In this document: positions 35,896 to 43,892 of the stretch, one piece after another
Layout of the letters: each line of letters begins with the position of its first letter
Numbering within the stretch: position 1 is the first letter of the stretch
Origin: Muribaculaceae bacterium
GTDB lineage: Bacteria > Bacteroidota > Bacteroidia > Bacteroidales > Muribaculaceae
Length of the DNA stretch: 64,000 nucleotides
Direction: 5' to 3'
Assembly: GCA_017548365.1 (NCBI GenBank)
Contig: JAFZAC010000044.1
Span: forward strand, 1 to 64,000
Notes under the pieces: generated by a model
What the model saw: the letters and a program-made list of their open reading frames with translations, nothing else
Databases searched by the model: none
What the model was told of the DNA's origin: nothing
Made by a program: the position numbers and the translations under genes

Positions 35896-36984
35896 TCAGG
35901 GAACCATGTTGAACAGTTCCTTTGCGGTGTTCACTGTTTTCACAAATCCCTCGAACTGCGAGGGTTCGTTCTGTTCGTGTGATGTCTCCACCACCGAGTT
36001 CGATTTCTCCGCAGGAGCCGCTTTCATTGCGTTCACCTGCTCTGCGAGTTCCTCGTTACGCTTGTCACGTTCAGCGAGTGCGTTCTCCACGCTCTCGATC
36101 TGAGCTGCTGACAGAGTAATGCCATCCTCGCCCACGGCGAAGTCCTCGATTCCGAGCACTGCGCCAACAGTTTTGAATAGTCTTTTCATTTCAACAGATT
36201 TTGCTTGTTCTTTTGGGTTGTTAGTAACTTCGGTTTCTGTGCTCTCATGCTCTTGATTCTCATCACTCGTTTCACGTTTCACCTCGATGGGTTCAGCTTG
36301 GGTCTCGACTTTGTTAGGCTTGAAGATAGAAGTAAGTGCTGCGATGAACCTTGACAACAGCGACTCGTTCGTGTCCAGCGGGAGATTAGGAATCGGCATT
36401 CCTGCAGCCGCCATCGCACTGGCCACTGCATCGGTAAGGACCGGTTTCTCCTCGTTGAACTGAGTCACCTCGTCCACGAATCCCCATTCAAGAGCTTCAG
36501 CAGCAGTCAGCCATCCACCCTCACGCATCAGATCCAGGAGAGCCTCCTGCTTCTTGCTGCATTTACCTGCGTACATGTTCGCCACGTTGTTGTCCAGCTT
36601 GTTCAGGTCACGGATGGCCGCCTCGCAGTTGTCACGCACCTCTGCCAGCTGGTCAGCATTCAGCGAGCCCCACTCAAAGAACTCTGCGCTGCATTTGTGC
36701 ACTAGGTACATTGCCGAGGAGTCCATGGAGATGTGCTTGGCACCGAGCGAGGCGATGGTCGCCGCGCTCGCGTTCATCCCCACGAAGTGCACGGTGACAT
36801 CGCCATGCGCACGGAATGCGCTGGCAATCGAGAGAGCTGTCGCCAGCGAACCGCCGAGGCTGTCGATCAGCACGTTCACCGGTTTTCCCTCGTTCCTGGC
36901 AAGGATATAGTCCACGTAGTTACGGTCAAAGTCACAACCGCCCACGTACCCCTTCAGATGAAGGTGGTAATTTGTGTTTTTCAT
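35896..36984 (-). CDS. ClpP-like head maturation protease with scaffold-like tail
   Basis: A 362-residue protein. Residues 1-195 form a ClpP/S14-type serine protease: VNVLIDSLGGSLATALSIAS, the nucleophile segment GMNASAATIASLGAK and the His segment MYLVHK. The rest is helical and charged (about 225-362, with IESVENALAERDKRNEELAE), as in capsid scaffold regions. It cleaves the capsid shell's scaffold during maturation. It is the first gene of the late operon and is divergent from an AlbA_2 gene. Confidence 0.8.
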   Translation of the reverse strand: MKNTNYHLHLKGYVGGCDFDRNYVDYILARNEGKPVNVLIDSLGGSLATALSIASAFRAHGDVTVHFVGMNASAATIASLGAKHISMDSSAMYLVHKCSAEFFEWGSLNADQLAEVRDNCEAAIRDLNKLDNNVANMYAGKCSKKQEALLDLMREGGWLTAAEALEWGFVDEVTQFNEEKPVLTDAVASAMAAAGMPIPNLPLDTNESLLSRFIAALTSIFKPNKVETQAEPIEVKRETSDENQEHESTETEVTNNPKEQAKSVEMKRLFKTVGAVLGIEDFAVGEDGITLSAAQIESVENALAERDKRNEELAEQVNAMKAAPAEKSNSVVETSHEQNEPSQFEGFVKTVNTAKELFNMVP

Positions 36985-37047
36985 AGGTTTAGATAAATTT
37001 TACTGCTACAAATTTATAATGGATTTTGCAGCATTTAAAAGACAATA

Positions 37048-37082
37048 TTTCGCCAACCTTATTCAAATTATTTGTATATTTG
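37048..37082 (+). promoter_or_regulatory. promoter of the AlbA_2 gene
   Basis: TATATTTG (37075-37082) fits TAnnTTTG, 20 bases before the ATG at 37103; TTTC at 37048-37051 is a near -33 element. Confidence 0.45.
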
Positions 37083-37102
37083 CAACCTTAAATGAAATAG
37101 TT

Positions 37103-38452
37103 ATGGCAGAAAGTCAAAACATAGAATACAAAGAGTCATGGCGCGACGAATACCTTAAATGGATTTGTGGTTTCGCCAATGCGCAAGGTGGCAAGCTCTA
37201 TATTGGCATCAACGACAAGCAGCAAGTCGTTGGAGTTGCTAATTCTCACCGTTTATTGGAGGATATTCCAAACAAGATTGTCACCACTCTTGGCATAGTC
37301 TGCGATGTCAACTTATTGAACCAAGATGGGAAAGATTATATAGAGATTGATGTTGAGCCAAGCAACATGCCGATATCCTACAAAGGCGAATATCATTTAC
37401 GCAGTGGAGCCACCAAGCAGCAATTGCGAGGTGTGGCGCTTCAGCAATTTATAATGAAGAAAATGGGGCTGTCGTGGGACGATGTGACAATGGAAAATGT
37501 TACAATTGATGCTATAGACCGCAAAGCCATTGATTATTTCATTAACGAAGGCATATATCATAAGCGTTTATCTCCAGAAACCAAGTATGAGTCAACAGAA
37601 ACCATACTAGAAAATTTGGGGTTGCTAACAACAGATGGTAAAATAAAAAGTGCTGCCATATTGTTGTTTGGCAAACGACCGCAAAAATATTTCACAGGCA
37701 TAGAGTTCCGTATTGGTCGTTTCGTAAAGGATGAGGCAGATCTTCTCATACAAGATTCGATTGAGGGCAATATAATTCAAATGGCAGACAGAGTGATTGA
37801 GACTTTAAAATCAAAATACCTCATTTCTCCCATTCATTATGAAGGAATGGTGCGAGTAGAGCCTTTGGAAATTCCCGAAGAAGGATTGCGCGAGATATTG
37901 TACAATGCCATCTGTCACAAAGACTATTCAGGAGTTCACATTCAGATGAAGGTGTATAATGACCGCATAACTCTTTGGAATGAGGGGCCACTACCCGAAG
38001 GGTTTGATATGGAAGTCTTACTAAAAGAACACTCATCTCATCCACGCAACAAAAACATCGCAAACACATTTTTCAAAGCGGGTTTCATTGAGGCATGGGG
38101 ACGAGGCATGAAAAAGATTAGAGATTCATTTGCCGAAGCTAAGTTGCCCATGCCCAAGATAGAAAACCGCGAAGGCGGTGTCTTGGTAACCATACAACGT
38201 AGTCCGTTGTTTGAAAAATTATATCGAGGTGAACCCCAAAATGACGCAAAAAAACTGACAAGTCGACAAGAGGCTGTTTTAGCGTTAATCCGAGAAAACA
38301 TAGACATAACTGGAAAAGAACTTGCAAATAAGTTAAAAGTTTCATTGCCAACAGTTAGAAGAGATTTGTCAACATTGCGAAAGTTGGGAGTTGTTATATA
38401 TGCTGGCTCAAGTAAAGATGGTCATTGGGAGATACTAAAGTCCTTTGAGTGA
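37103..38452 (+). CDS. AlbA_2 (Schlafen-type) DNA-binding/ATP-binding regulator
   Basis: A 449-residue protein from the ATG at 37103 (MAESQNIEYKESW); the longer upstream frame has no support. The N-terminal AlbA_2 domain (1-110) includes CGFANAQGGKLYIGINDKQQ. A GHKL-like ATP-binding domain follows, with EGLREILYNAICHKDYSG, ITLWNEGP and HPRNKNIANTFF. A winged helix at the end contains LANKLKVSLPTVRRDLSTLR. This type of protein acts as a transcription regulator or defence/anti-defence protein. It is the only plus-strand gene within the late block. A 12-bp repeat array begins at its stop codon. Confidence 0.75.
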   Translation: MAESQNIEYKESWRDEYLKWICGFANAQGGKLYIGINDKQQVVGVANSHRLLEDIPNKIVTTLGIVCDVNLLNQDGKDYIEIDVEPSNMPISYKGEYHLRSGATKQQLRGVALQQFIMKKMGLSWDDVTMENVTIDAIDRKAIDYFINEGIYHKRLSPETKYESTETILENLGLLTTDGKIKSAAILLFGKRPQKYFTGIEFRIGRFVKDEADLLIQDSIEGNIIQMADRVIETLKSKYLISPIHYEGMVRVEPLEIPEEGLREILYNAICHKDYSGVHIQMKVYNDRITLWNEGPLPEGFDMEVLLKEHSSHPRNKNIANTFFKAGFIEAWGRGMKKIRDSFAEAKLPMPKIENREGGVLVTIQRSPLFEKLYRGEPQNDAKKLTSRQEAVLALIRENIDITGKELANKLKVSLPTVRRDLSTLRKLGVVIYAGSSKDGHWEILKSFE

Positions 38453-38581
38453 TACTCGAAGTGATACTCGAAGTGATACTCGAAATGATACCCAAAATGA
38501 TACTCAAAATGATACTCAAAATGATACTCGAAATGACACTCAAAATGATACCCTAAATGATACCCTAAATGATACAAAAAA
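38450..38581 (+). repeat. 11 copies of a 12-bp tandem repeat
   Basis: Eleven imperfect units of TGATACTCAAAA-type sequence start exactly at the stop codon of the AlbA_2 gene, whose TGA is the first three bases of unit 1. In the +1 frame the array is open and encodes (D-T-R/Q/L-S/N)n up to a TAG at 38583-38585; related proteins often carry such NDTQ-like repeats. Confidence 0.85.
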
Positions 38582-38584
38582 ATA

Positions 38585-38608
38585 GAGCCACCCTTTTTGA
38601 GGTGGCTC
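38585..38608. terminator. bidirectional terminator
   Basis: GAGCCACC (38585-38592) pairs with GGTGGCTC (38601-38608). CTTTCTTT follows on the plus strand and TATTTTTTTG on the minus strand, so it serves the AlbA_2 gene and ardA. Confidence 0.75.
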
Positions 38609-38630
38609 CTTTCTTTGGTATGTCTTCAGC

Positions 38631-39314
38631 CTACATCGTTCTGAACACAAAATTGTCACAGAAATCATAATCGTATTGAAAAAGCTCTCTGCTATAAGCA
38701 CTTACATCAAAGAATCGGCGCAGGTGCTCGGGAATCTCGTCAAGGATTCCCAGCTCCTCGATCAAGTTCTCCGTGAACTCTTCCTCGCTGTTCCACTCAC
38801 CGCAGTAGTGTTCACGGAAGTCCTCCACTGTCACGTCAGACTCGCATCTCAGGTCCAGGTAAGCCTCGTATGCACGCTGCTCATCCTCGTCAAGTTCAGC
38901 GTATGCCTTGATAAGGTCGAAAGTCTCCTCATCGAGACTACACTCACTGTACCAGCACTCGGGCACGTTATCTGCATCTTGGAACATCAGCTCGACATCC
39001 TCGCCTTCATCTCTATGGATATAGTGGCACACCCTCATAAACTCGTCATAATCAGCGCATTTAGCTATTGACACCCAGCAGCCGGTCAGGTCTCCCTCCG
39101 AGTATTTCTTGTAACTACCCACATACAGGGCAGGCTCACCGGTGCGGTAGTCGTGCTTGAAGTCAGCGAGGTCAATATCCTCGAACTCGTCATCATCATA
39201 AACCTCAACAACATTATTGAGATTGTTAGAACTTGAGAGAGCCTTTACGCTCTGCTCCATGTCAGTGCTTTGGGCACCATTCATTGATTCACTGAAAAGA
39301 GATAATTCATTCAT
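38631..39314 (-). CDS. ardA: antirestriction protein ArdA
   Basis: A 227-residue very acidic protein. ALYVGSYKKYSEGDLTGCWV, EDVELMFQD and WYSE lead into the conserved run LDEETFDLIKAYAELDED and the closing FTENLIEELGILDEIPEHL; all are hallmarks of ArdA. ArdA mimics B-form DNA and blocks type I restriction enzymes, protecting incoming DNA. The first 60 residues are a low-complexity acidic lead (YDDDEFEDIDLADF). It is followed by the shared terminator and preceded by a 217-nt imperfect hairpin ending 17 bases before its start. Confidence 0.85.
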   Translation of the reverse strand: MNELSLFSESMNGAQSTDMEQSVKALSSSNNLNNVVEVYDDDEFEDIDLADFKHDYRTGEPALYVGSYKKYSEGDLTGCWVSIAKCADYDEFMRVCHYIHRDEGEDVELMFQDADNVPECWYSECSLDEETFDLIKAYAELDEDEQRAYEAYLDLRCESDVTVEDFREHYCGEWNSEEEFTENLIEELGILDEIPEHLRRFFDVSAYSRELFQYDYDFCDNFVFRTM

Positions 39315-39331
39315 AGCAGTAATTCTTTAAA

Positions 39332-39548
39332 AAGTTAAACATCATTGATCTTGCCGTCACTTACAGCTTCACCTTTACACTGCCTGCAAAGTCCGTTCGC
39401 CCTCACAGAGAGCAAGGCTTGCCTGAGAATTACTACCCGAAGGGCTGGAGAATTCTCAGAAGCAACGTAGCCTGGCCTTGCTAGTGAGTAGAGCGGAATA
39501 ACTTTGCAGCGTAAAGGCAAGCGGTGAGGGCAAGGAAATGTTTAACTT
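39332..39548 (-). promoter_or_regulatory. 217-nt long imperfect hairpin upstream of ardA
   Basis: A nested set of pairings: AAGTTAAACAT (39332-39342) with ATGTTTAACTT (39538-39548); CTTGCC (39350) with GGCAAG (39529); TCAC with GTGA; GCTT with AAGC; CCTTTAC (39372) with GTAAAGG (39511); CTGCAAAGT (39384) with ACTTTGCAG (39501); CTCAC (39402) with GTGAG (39484); AGCAAGGC (39411) with GCCTTGCT (39475); TTGC with GCAA; CTGAGAATT (39423) with AATTCTCAG (39451). A small CCC-GAA-GGG hairpin is at the tip. The ardA ATG lies 18 bases past the base of the stem. Confidence 0.85.
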
Positions 39549-39876
39549 CAGACTTACGGCTATGAGCCCATCTTTTCACGTAATGAATGGAGACCGACAA
39601 AGAGCGCAGACGTGGAGCAGGATAAAAAAAAGGAACCTCGTTTCACAACGAAGCACCTTAACGGAGTACATTAAAATATGAACTTCCCTAAATAACCATA
39701 TAAATATGCAACATCTAATCCAAATGTATCTTTTGAGAGAGGAATAGTGACCTCATTTCTCAACGAAGCCACTCACGGAGTTAGACATAAACTAATTAAC
39801 TTCTAAATCCAGTCATAACCATAAAATATACATCATGAAAAAAGTTACCAAACAATAAAATTATAGAACCTATAAA
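39549..39876 (-). other. spacer with two related hairpin repeats, no gene
   Basis: No gene. Two copies of a hairpin-forming repeat (CCTCGTTTC-CAACGAAG type, then ACGGAGT) lie at about 39632-39667 and 39750-39782; the first forms a terminator. Confidence 0.5.
39624..39658 (-). terminator. Rho-independent terminator
   Basis: On the minus strand GCTTCGTT and AACGAGGT-type arms with a GTGA loop (39632-39658) are followed by eight T (39624-39631). It ends the 39877-40296 transcript before the ardA leader. Confidence 0.65.
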
Positions 39877-40296
39877 TTATACTGAGCAGGGAATCAGAGA
39901 GCGCTGAGCATACAGCGTAACCTCATAAGAGAACACTGCCGGCTCGCCGCCTGGATCACCTGTATATATTGTCATCCGTATGATAGGATGTGGTTTCTCA
40001 CGTGCTCCAACCACAAACGACTCTCCGTTTGTGTCTGTAACCACGAATGCGATATCATGGTAATGCACTATCATTTCATCCGTGATGAATTTCAGCGTCG
40101 TCTTCTCTATGCGTCCACCATTATCATAGTCAGATGCCGCCTCGCAGGTTGGATTGCCCACGAAGTTTATAGGTGTTATGTCCGTCATTATGGCCACAGG
40201 CAGACCTGCCAGCGACTTCATCATCATCTGTCTCTGAAGGTTTTTCCCTTGAACATATCCAAGACTCTTAATTCCTGGTAAATTCTGTCGTATCAC
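39877..40296 (-). CDS. phage protein, unknown
   Basis: A 139-residue protein starting MIRQNLPGIKSLGYVQGKNL, with FVGNPTCEAASDYDNGGRIE in the middle and a beta-rich C-terminus. No motif was recognised. It may be a small structural or tail-associated protein; it stands apart from the late operon, between replication genes and ardA. Confidence 0.5.
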   Translation of the reverse strand: MIRQNLPGIKSLGYVQGKNLQRQMMMKSLAGLPVAIMTDITPINFVGNPTCEAASDYDNGGRIEKTTLKFITDEMIVHYHDIAFVVTDTNGESFVVGAREKPHPIIRMTIYTGDPGGEPAVFSYEVTLYAQRSLIPCSV

Positions 40297-40418
40297 ACCT
40301 TAACTCAATGAATAATAAGCTGTTATAAAATGATTACGGAACATTTTGGAAACTATGGAACATACATGATTTTCTATCTTGACAAGTAGTGCAGTTTTTA
40401 CCCCCGTTTTAACTTGAA

Positions 40419-40991
40419 TTAAGTTTCTAAAGGTTCGTTAACTGTGTTTTTCGCCATTTTTCTTTGTTTTCGATACACATCTTGTCGACGCTGATATATC
40501 TTCGCCAGCGTATTCCAGTTCGTGTCTGAAGGCGTTATTCCGTGCGCCTCCATCCATGCGAAAATGAGTTCCTTTCTCTGCTTGCCTATATTTCCGAACT
40601 TGTGAAGGTCACGCCAGAGTTGCATCATGAACCTTTGTCTGATGCTTTTCTGAATCGCCAGCTGTCCGTTTTTCGGCAGGTAGTTGTATGACTTCACATT
40701 CTTGTATTTGAAATACGGCACGGCTATCGGAATTTTACCTTCCCCGGGGCCATCTCCGTCATCTTCCAAGTTTTTCGGTCTCAGAGTCAGGCTCATCTCC
40801 AGCACGTCATTCTCATACGAGTTTTTGGGGAATGCCACAGGTATTCCTCCATGCTCATGCACCAGCCACTCCGCCAGATAAGAATCCAGCTTTACGTACA
40901 CTCTAATGTCACTCATCTTTAAATCGTATTTTGCCATTTCATTCGCAAAATTAAAGATTCTTATTAGTTTCTTGAAAGACTTTATAATCAT
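40419..40991 (-). CDS. phage protein, unknown, coupled to the ATPase gene
   Basis: About 190 residues from the ATG at 40991 (MIIKSFKKLIRIFNFANEMA), chosen because it overlaps the stop of the upstream ATPase gene as ATGA; a longer frame reaches 41120 but would overlap that gene by 133 bases. The C-terminal half is basic and helical (IQKSIRQRFMMQLWRDLHKF). Probably part of the replication cluster. No family was recognised. Confidence 0.55.
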   Translation of the reverse strand: MIIKSFKKLIRIFNFANEMAKYDLKMSDIRVYVKLDSYLAEWLVHEHGGIPVAFPKNSYENDVLEMSLTLRPKNLEDDGDGPGEGKIPIAVPYFKYKNVKSYNYLPKNGQLAIQKSIRQRFMMQLWRDLHKFGNIGKQRKELIFAWMEAHGITPSDTNWNTLAKIYQRRQDVYRKQRKMAKNTVNEPLET

Positions 40992-41818
40992 GGTCTGCGA
41001 AGGCTTTTGCCCTTGAATTCTAAAAAGTTGAACATCTCCAGGAACCTGTCTGCTATATATTTGCCATATACTGTCTCGATCTCGCAAAGAGGCAGGTTCG
41101 TTGTCGCATGAGTCACGCATGAATATCTGTTGTCATACCTGATCTGCATCAGGAACTGGAGCACGTTCATCTTTGTGCCGTAGTTGCTTGCCGGATTGGG
41201 TTCTCTTCCCAACTCGTCAACAAACAGACAGCAGTCATGTTTAAGCAACTTATCCAGTCCAGGCAGTCCATCGGCCGCATATCTGTTCGCTATCATGCTT
41301 GCCGACATCCATTCCGTGCCGAATCTGTATTCAGATTTGCAGTATTCTTTATGTCTTGTACGCACATCCTTCAGGTAATCCCGCAGTAACATCAGCGTCA
41401 TCGACTTGCCGCGCCCGATGTCACCATATAGAAAAAGTCCTTTTGAATAGTCCAGTTTCAGCACGTTCCAGCTGTCTATTCTCCACACCCATCCAAGGAT
41501 GCTGTACAATATCTTGACATCATAATTCTTTTTGTCGAATCTGGGCTCTATTTTCAGAAGAATGTTCCACAAGACTCTCTGTTCTGCGCGAATGTCAACC
41601 ATCTGTCTCAGCTTTTCTAATTTTTGCCCTACTGAGCGGATTGTCTGTAGCCGACGCTCCAGTTTCGCCATATCCTTCTTGCGCTTCTCCTCGGGTGTCG
41701 GTTGCCTTTCCAGCTGCTTGTGGTATACTTTGAGTCCCTCCACTGTTTTCTGGTTTCGCCTTGGCTTTGGAGCCTCTCCCAGCAGAATTTCGCTTATTTT
41801 TTGCGTTTCTTTTGCCAT
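40988..41818 (-). CDS. DnaC/IstB-like replication ATPase
   Basis: Up to 276 residues. The AAA+ core has Walker A LFLYGDIGRGKSMTLMLL and Walker B CCLFVDELGREP, typical of DnaC-type helicase loaders. It probably loads the replicative helicase at the phage origin. The ATG at 41818 would overlap the upstream gene by 224 bases; an ATG at 41602 (MVDIRAEQRVLWN) would leave only eight, and may be the true start. The stop overlaps the next gene as ATGA. Confidence 0.7.
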   Translation of the reverse strand: MAKETQKISEILLGEAPKPRRNQKTVEGLKVYHKQLERQPTPEEKRKKDMAKLERRLQTIRSVGQKLEKLRQMVDIRAEQRVLWNILLKIEPRFDKKNYDVKILYSILGWVWRIDSWNVLKLDYSKGLFLYGDIGRGKSMTLMLLRDYLKDVRTRHKEYCKSEYRFGTEWMSASMIANRYAADGLPGLDKLLKHDCCLFVDELGREPNPASNYGTKMNVLQFLMQIRYDNRYSCVTHATTNLPLCEIETVYGKYIADRFLEMFNFLEFKGKSLRRP

Positions 41819-42617
41819 CCTGAATCGTTTTTTTCAGCCAGTCATAGAAATGGCGTTTATAATCGTTGAAATTCTTGTGTTCAAATGACTTTATCTGCAT
41901 CTCTTTGTAGAATTCTTTGTGCCTCTTGTGCAATTCTGCTTTTGTCACTTTCAATGCTTCCATAGTTTTCTTGGTGAACATCTCAGAATCTCTTAATTTC
42001 TCAAAATATTTATTTTCACGCGCAAGCGCATTAGTGAGAGAAATATTGTTTTTTGTTTTATTATATATTGTTCTTTTGTGGTGGATTCCGTGATGGAGTT
42101 CGTGATGCATGTCTTCATCTTTCTTGTCTTCATCGTTATCAGAAAACTCTTCACTTTCTTCATCAAAATCTTCTGCTTCCTCATTATGTTCACCAACAAA
42201 CACAGGAAAGTCTTCATCCAACTCACTTGTTGATTTCATTCCATGGGAATCATCCTCGACTTCATCATCAACAAACTTCCCTGAGCGGAACTTGTCTAGC
42301 TGATACTTGTCGTAGTTGGTTATCGTTACTATTGTGACGTCACCTTCTTTCTCAACAGTCACCATCTTGTCTAGAACAAAATCCTCAAGACATCGCTTCG
42401 CGGTTCTTACATCTCCGGCATCCCATCGGCGGGCAAGTCTCCTCATGCTAGTCACCAGCTGCCCACGCTTTAGGGAGACTCGCTGCCCGAGGAATCTCAC
42501 CTCACAGTCTTTCCATGCTGCTTGTATCACGAGGTCAAGCCACCATTTAAGCGCTTTTGTGTCGTACCATACCCAGTGGAACACTATGCCGCGGTCAAGT
42601 GCAATCCAGCCTCTCAT
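41595..42617 (-). CDS. phage replication initiator-like protein
   Basis: A 340-residue protein. The N-terminal 110 residues form a winged-helix-like DNA-binding region (GIVFHWVWYDTKALKWWLDL, then RRLARRWDAGDVRTAKRCLE), as in replisome organisers. The middle is strongly acidic (EEAEDFDEESEEFSDNDEDK) and the C-terminal part basic, then Gly/Ala-rich and low in complexity. It lies just upstream of the DnaC-like gene, as expected for an initiator/loader pair. The last 74 codons overlap the next frame. Confidence 0.6.
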   Translation of the reverse strand: MRGWIALDRGIVFHWVWYDTKALKWWLDLVIQAAWKDCEVRFLGQRVSLKRGQLVTSMRRLARRWDAGDVRTAKRCLEDFVLDKMVTVEKEGDVTIVTITNYDKYQLDKFRSGKFVDDEVEDDSHGMKSTSELDEDFPVFVGEHNEEAEDFDEESEEFSDNDEDKKDEDMHHELHHGIHHKRTIYNKTKNNISLTNALARENKYFEKLRDSEMFTKKTMEALKVTKAELHKRHKEFYKEMQIKSFEHKNFNDYKRHFYDWLKKTIQDGKRNAKNKRNSAGRGSKAKAKPENSGGTQSIPQAAGKATDTRGEAQEGYGETGASATDNPLSRAKIRKAETDG

Positions 42618-42641
42618 TTTAACACCTTATTTATATATTGT

Positions 42642-42839
42642 TTATAACTGTGCTTTCCAAAAGCGTAATATCTCTCTGCCAAGGTAGAACCTTCGGGAGT
42701 TCGACCTTCTTATTCCTGTCTTTATTATGCCTTTGTTTGCATATTTGAGCAGGGTGTTCCTGTGTATGCCCAGCAGCTTGCTTGCTTCTTCTAGAGAATA
42801 CCTTGATGCCTCTTTTACTCTTGGTTCTTCAGTCACCAT
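42642..42839 (-). CDS. helix-turn-helix (HTH_17/excisionase-type) protein
   Basis: About 65 residues from the ATG at 42839, chosen because GGGAGGAAG lies directly before it. RYSLEEASKLLGIHRNTLLK and RRFYLGREILRFW form a MerR-like winged helix used by excisionases and small phage regulators. It overlaps the previous stop by 11 bases. Likely function: excision or early-gene control. Confidence 0.65.
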   Translation of the reverse strand: MVTEEPRVKEASRYSLEEASKLLGIHRNTLLKYANKGIIKTGIRRSNSRRFYLGREILRFWKAQL

Positions 42840-43074
42840 CTTCTTCCTCCCTTCTCTCATTTGTGCGCTGGGTACACTCTTTGGGTGGAAAGAGCTCCTC
42901 AATTGGTCTGTTGAAATACTGTGAGAGCTTCTCCTGGACATTCATGTCGGGAGCGCATTCTCCTGCAATCCATTTCCTCACTGCTGCTTTTGACCTGTGT
43001 GTCAACTTGGCGATATCTTCAATAAATGTATTCGCCTGACTCTTAACATCTTGATAGATCTCTTGAAATGTCAT
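42829..43074 (-). CDS. Cro-like small HTH regulator
   Basis: An 81-residue protein; DIAKLTHRSKAAVRKWIAGE (about 20-39) is a helix-turn-helix and KLSQYFNRPIEELFPP closes the domain. The charged tail (ERREEEDGD) is short. It is the first early gene and is divergent from the XRE repressor gene at 43263, the usual cro/cI arrangement. Confidence 0.65.
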   Translation of the reverse strand: MTFQEIYQDVKSQANTFIEDIAKLTHRSKAAVRKWIAGECAPDMNVQEKLSQYFNRPIEELFPPKECTQRTNERREEEDGD

Positions 43075-43116
43075 GATAAAAAAGAAAGTTTAATATTAAA
43101 AAAAAGTGGTTATTAT

Positions 43117-43235
43117 TTTGTTATAATGATTATAATTGCTTAACTTTGCAGTGTGAATACTCATTAGTAGCATTTATTAGCATTTGGATTGCAAATATAA
43201 GCATTATTTTGCTTAAACTCCAAATTAATTAAGCA
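43117..43235 (+). promoter_or_regulatory. repressor promoter with repeated TTAAGCA half-sites
   Basis: TTTG (43117-43120), 20 bases, then TAACTTTG (43141-43148): a textbook Bacteroidales promoter for the repressor gene at 43263. TTAAGCA-type half-sites occur at 43136-43143 (overlapping the -7 box), 43198-43203, 43209-43216 and 43229-43235; the second and third form AAGCA-N6-TGCTT. These are candidate operators of the XRE repressor. Confidence 0.65.
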
Positions 43236-43262
43236 CTTTTTTGGACTTTTTTTCATAAGATT

Positions 43263-43655
43263 ATGGAAAGGCTTGATTTAAAGCGATTAAGGAAAGACGC
43301 TGAAATAACACAGTCAGAGCTGGCTAACCGTATCGGTTATCCACAGGCGTTCCTGTCTCAGATTGAGCACGGGAAGCGTCCCGCACCCGACAAACTGATA
43401 AAGATTGTGGTAAAAGAGCTTGGCATCAGCAATATCAATGACTACATTGAAACTGTTCCAGACCCTGTTCCTTCGCAAGATCTGCCTAAATTGGAGCCGC
43501 TCTCTTTTGACAACATCATCAAGGGCGAGCCTAACGTGGAATCGCTGCAGAACACTATTTCCCAACTGGTGGATTTGCTTGTGAAGAGCCAGCAGAGGAT
43601 AGATAATCTGGAGAAAGAGAACAAAAAATTGTTGGAACTAATCAGCAAAATATAA
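43263..43655 (+). CDS. XRE-family phage repressor
   Basis: A 130-residue protein. The N-terminal helix-turn-helix reads ITQSELANRIGYPQAFLSQI (about 18-37) and LISK ends a C-terminal coiled coil (RIDNLEKENKKLLELISK) that probably mediates dimerisation. There is no peptidase domain, so induction would not be by RecA-driven self-cleavage. It is the only plus-strand early gene and lies next to the attachment site, with its own strong promoter and operator-like repeats. Confidence 0.75.
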   Translation: MERLDLKRLRKDAEITQSELANRIGYPQAFLSQIEHGKRPAPDKLIKIVVKELGISNINDYIETVPDPVPSQDLPKLEPLSFDNIIKGEPNVESLQNTISQLVDLLVKSQQRIDNLEKENKKLLELISKI

Positions 43656-43749
43656 GCGCACTTTTTTGCTAATGATTGCCCAAATGATTGCTCACGTTTT
43701 TATAACCAATATAATTTATTAACTATCAGACTTGTACAGGGTCGTTGTC

Positions 43750-43797
43750 CTGCCTTACAAGCAGAGGGTCGGCGGTTCGAATCCGTCAGCACCCACC
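43750..43797 (+). other. 3' half of tRNA-Val(UAC), right attachment site
   Basis: CTGC-CTTACAA-GCAG gives the anticodon arm (anticodon TAC), then GGTCGGCGGTTCGAATCCGT gives the T arm and CAGCACCCACC the acceptor 3' strand. No D arm or 5' acceptor strand precedes it, so it is not a functional tRNA. This is the expected scar when an element integrates into the 3' end of a tRNA gene; the intact tRNA-Val should lie at the far left end of the element. Confidence 0.8.
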
Positions 43798-43806
43798 CTA
43801 GGACGA

Positions 43807-43860
43807 AACGCTGACAGTTAATGACGAAGGTCTACAATAGCTGTCAGCGTTTTTGTTTTT
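43807..43860 (+). terminator. Rho-independent terminator of the former tRNA-Val gene
   Basis: AACGCTGACAG (43807-43817) pairs with CTGTCAGCGTT (43841-43851), followed by TTTTGTTTTT. It sits 10 bases past the tRNA 3' fragment. Confidence 0.8.
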
Positions 43861-43892
43861 ACTACATAAAAACCAACATACTGTGTAATCAT

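Noticed and set aside
38441..38455. Programmed +1 frameshift of the RF2 type at the end of the AlbA_2 gene
   Set aside because: The in-frame codon before the stop is GAG, not the CTT-TGA slippery site, and no upstream Shine-Dalgarno stimulator is visible.
38450..38581. Possible CRISPR array
   Set aside because: Units are 12 bp and contiguous with no spacers; no cas gene nearby.
43750..43797. Functional tRNA-Val
   Set aside because: The D arm and 5' acceptor strand are missing; only the 3' half is present.
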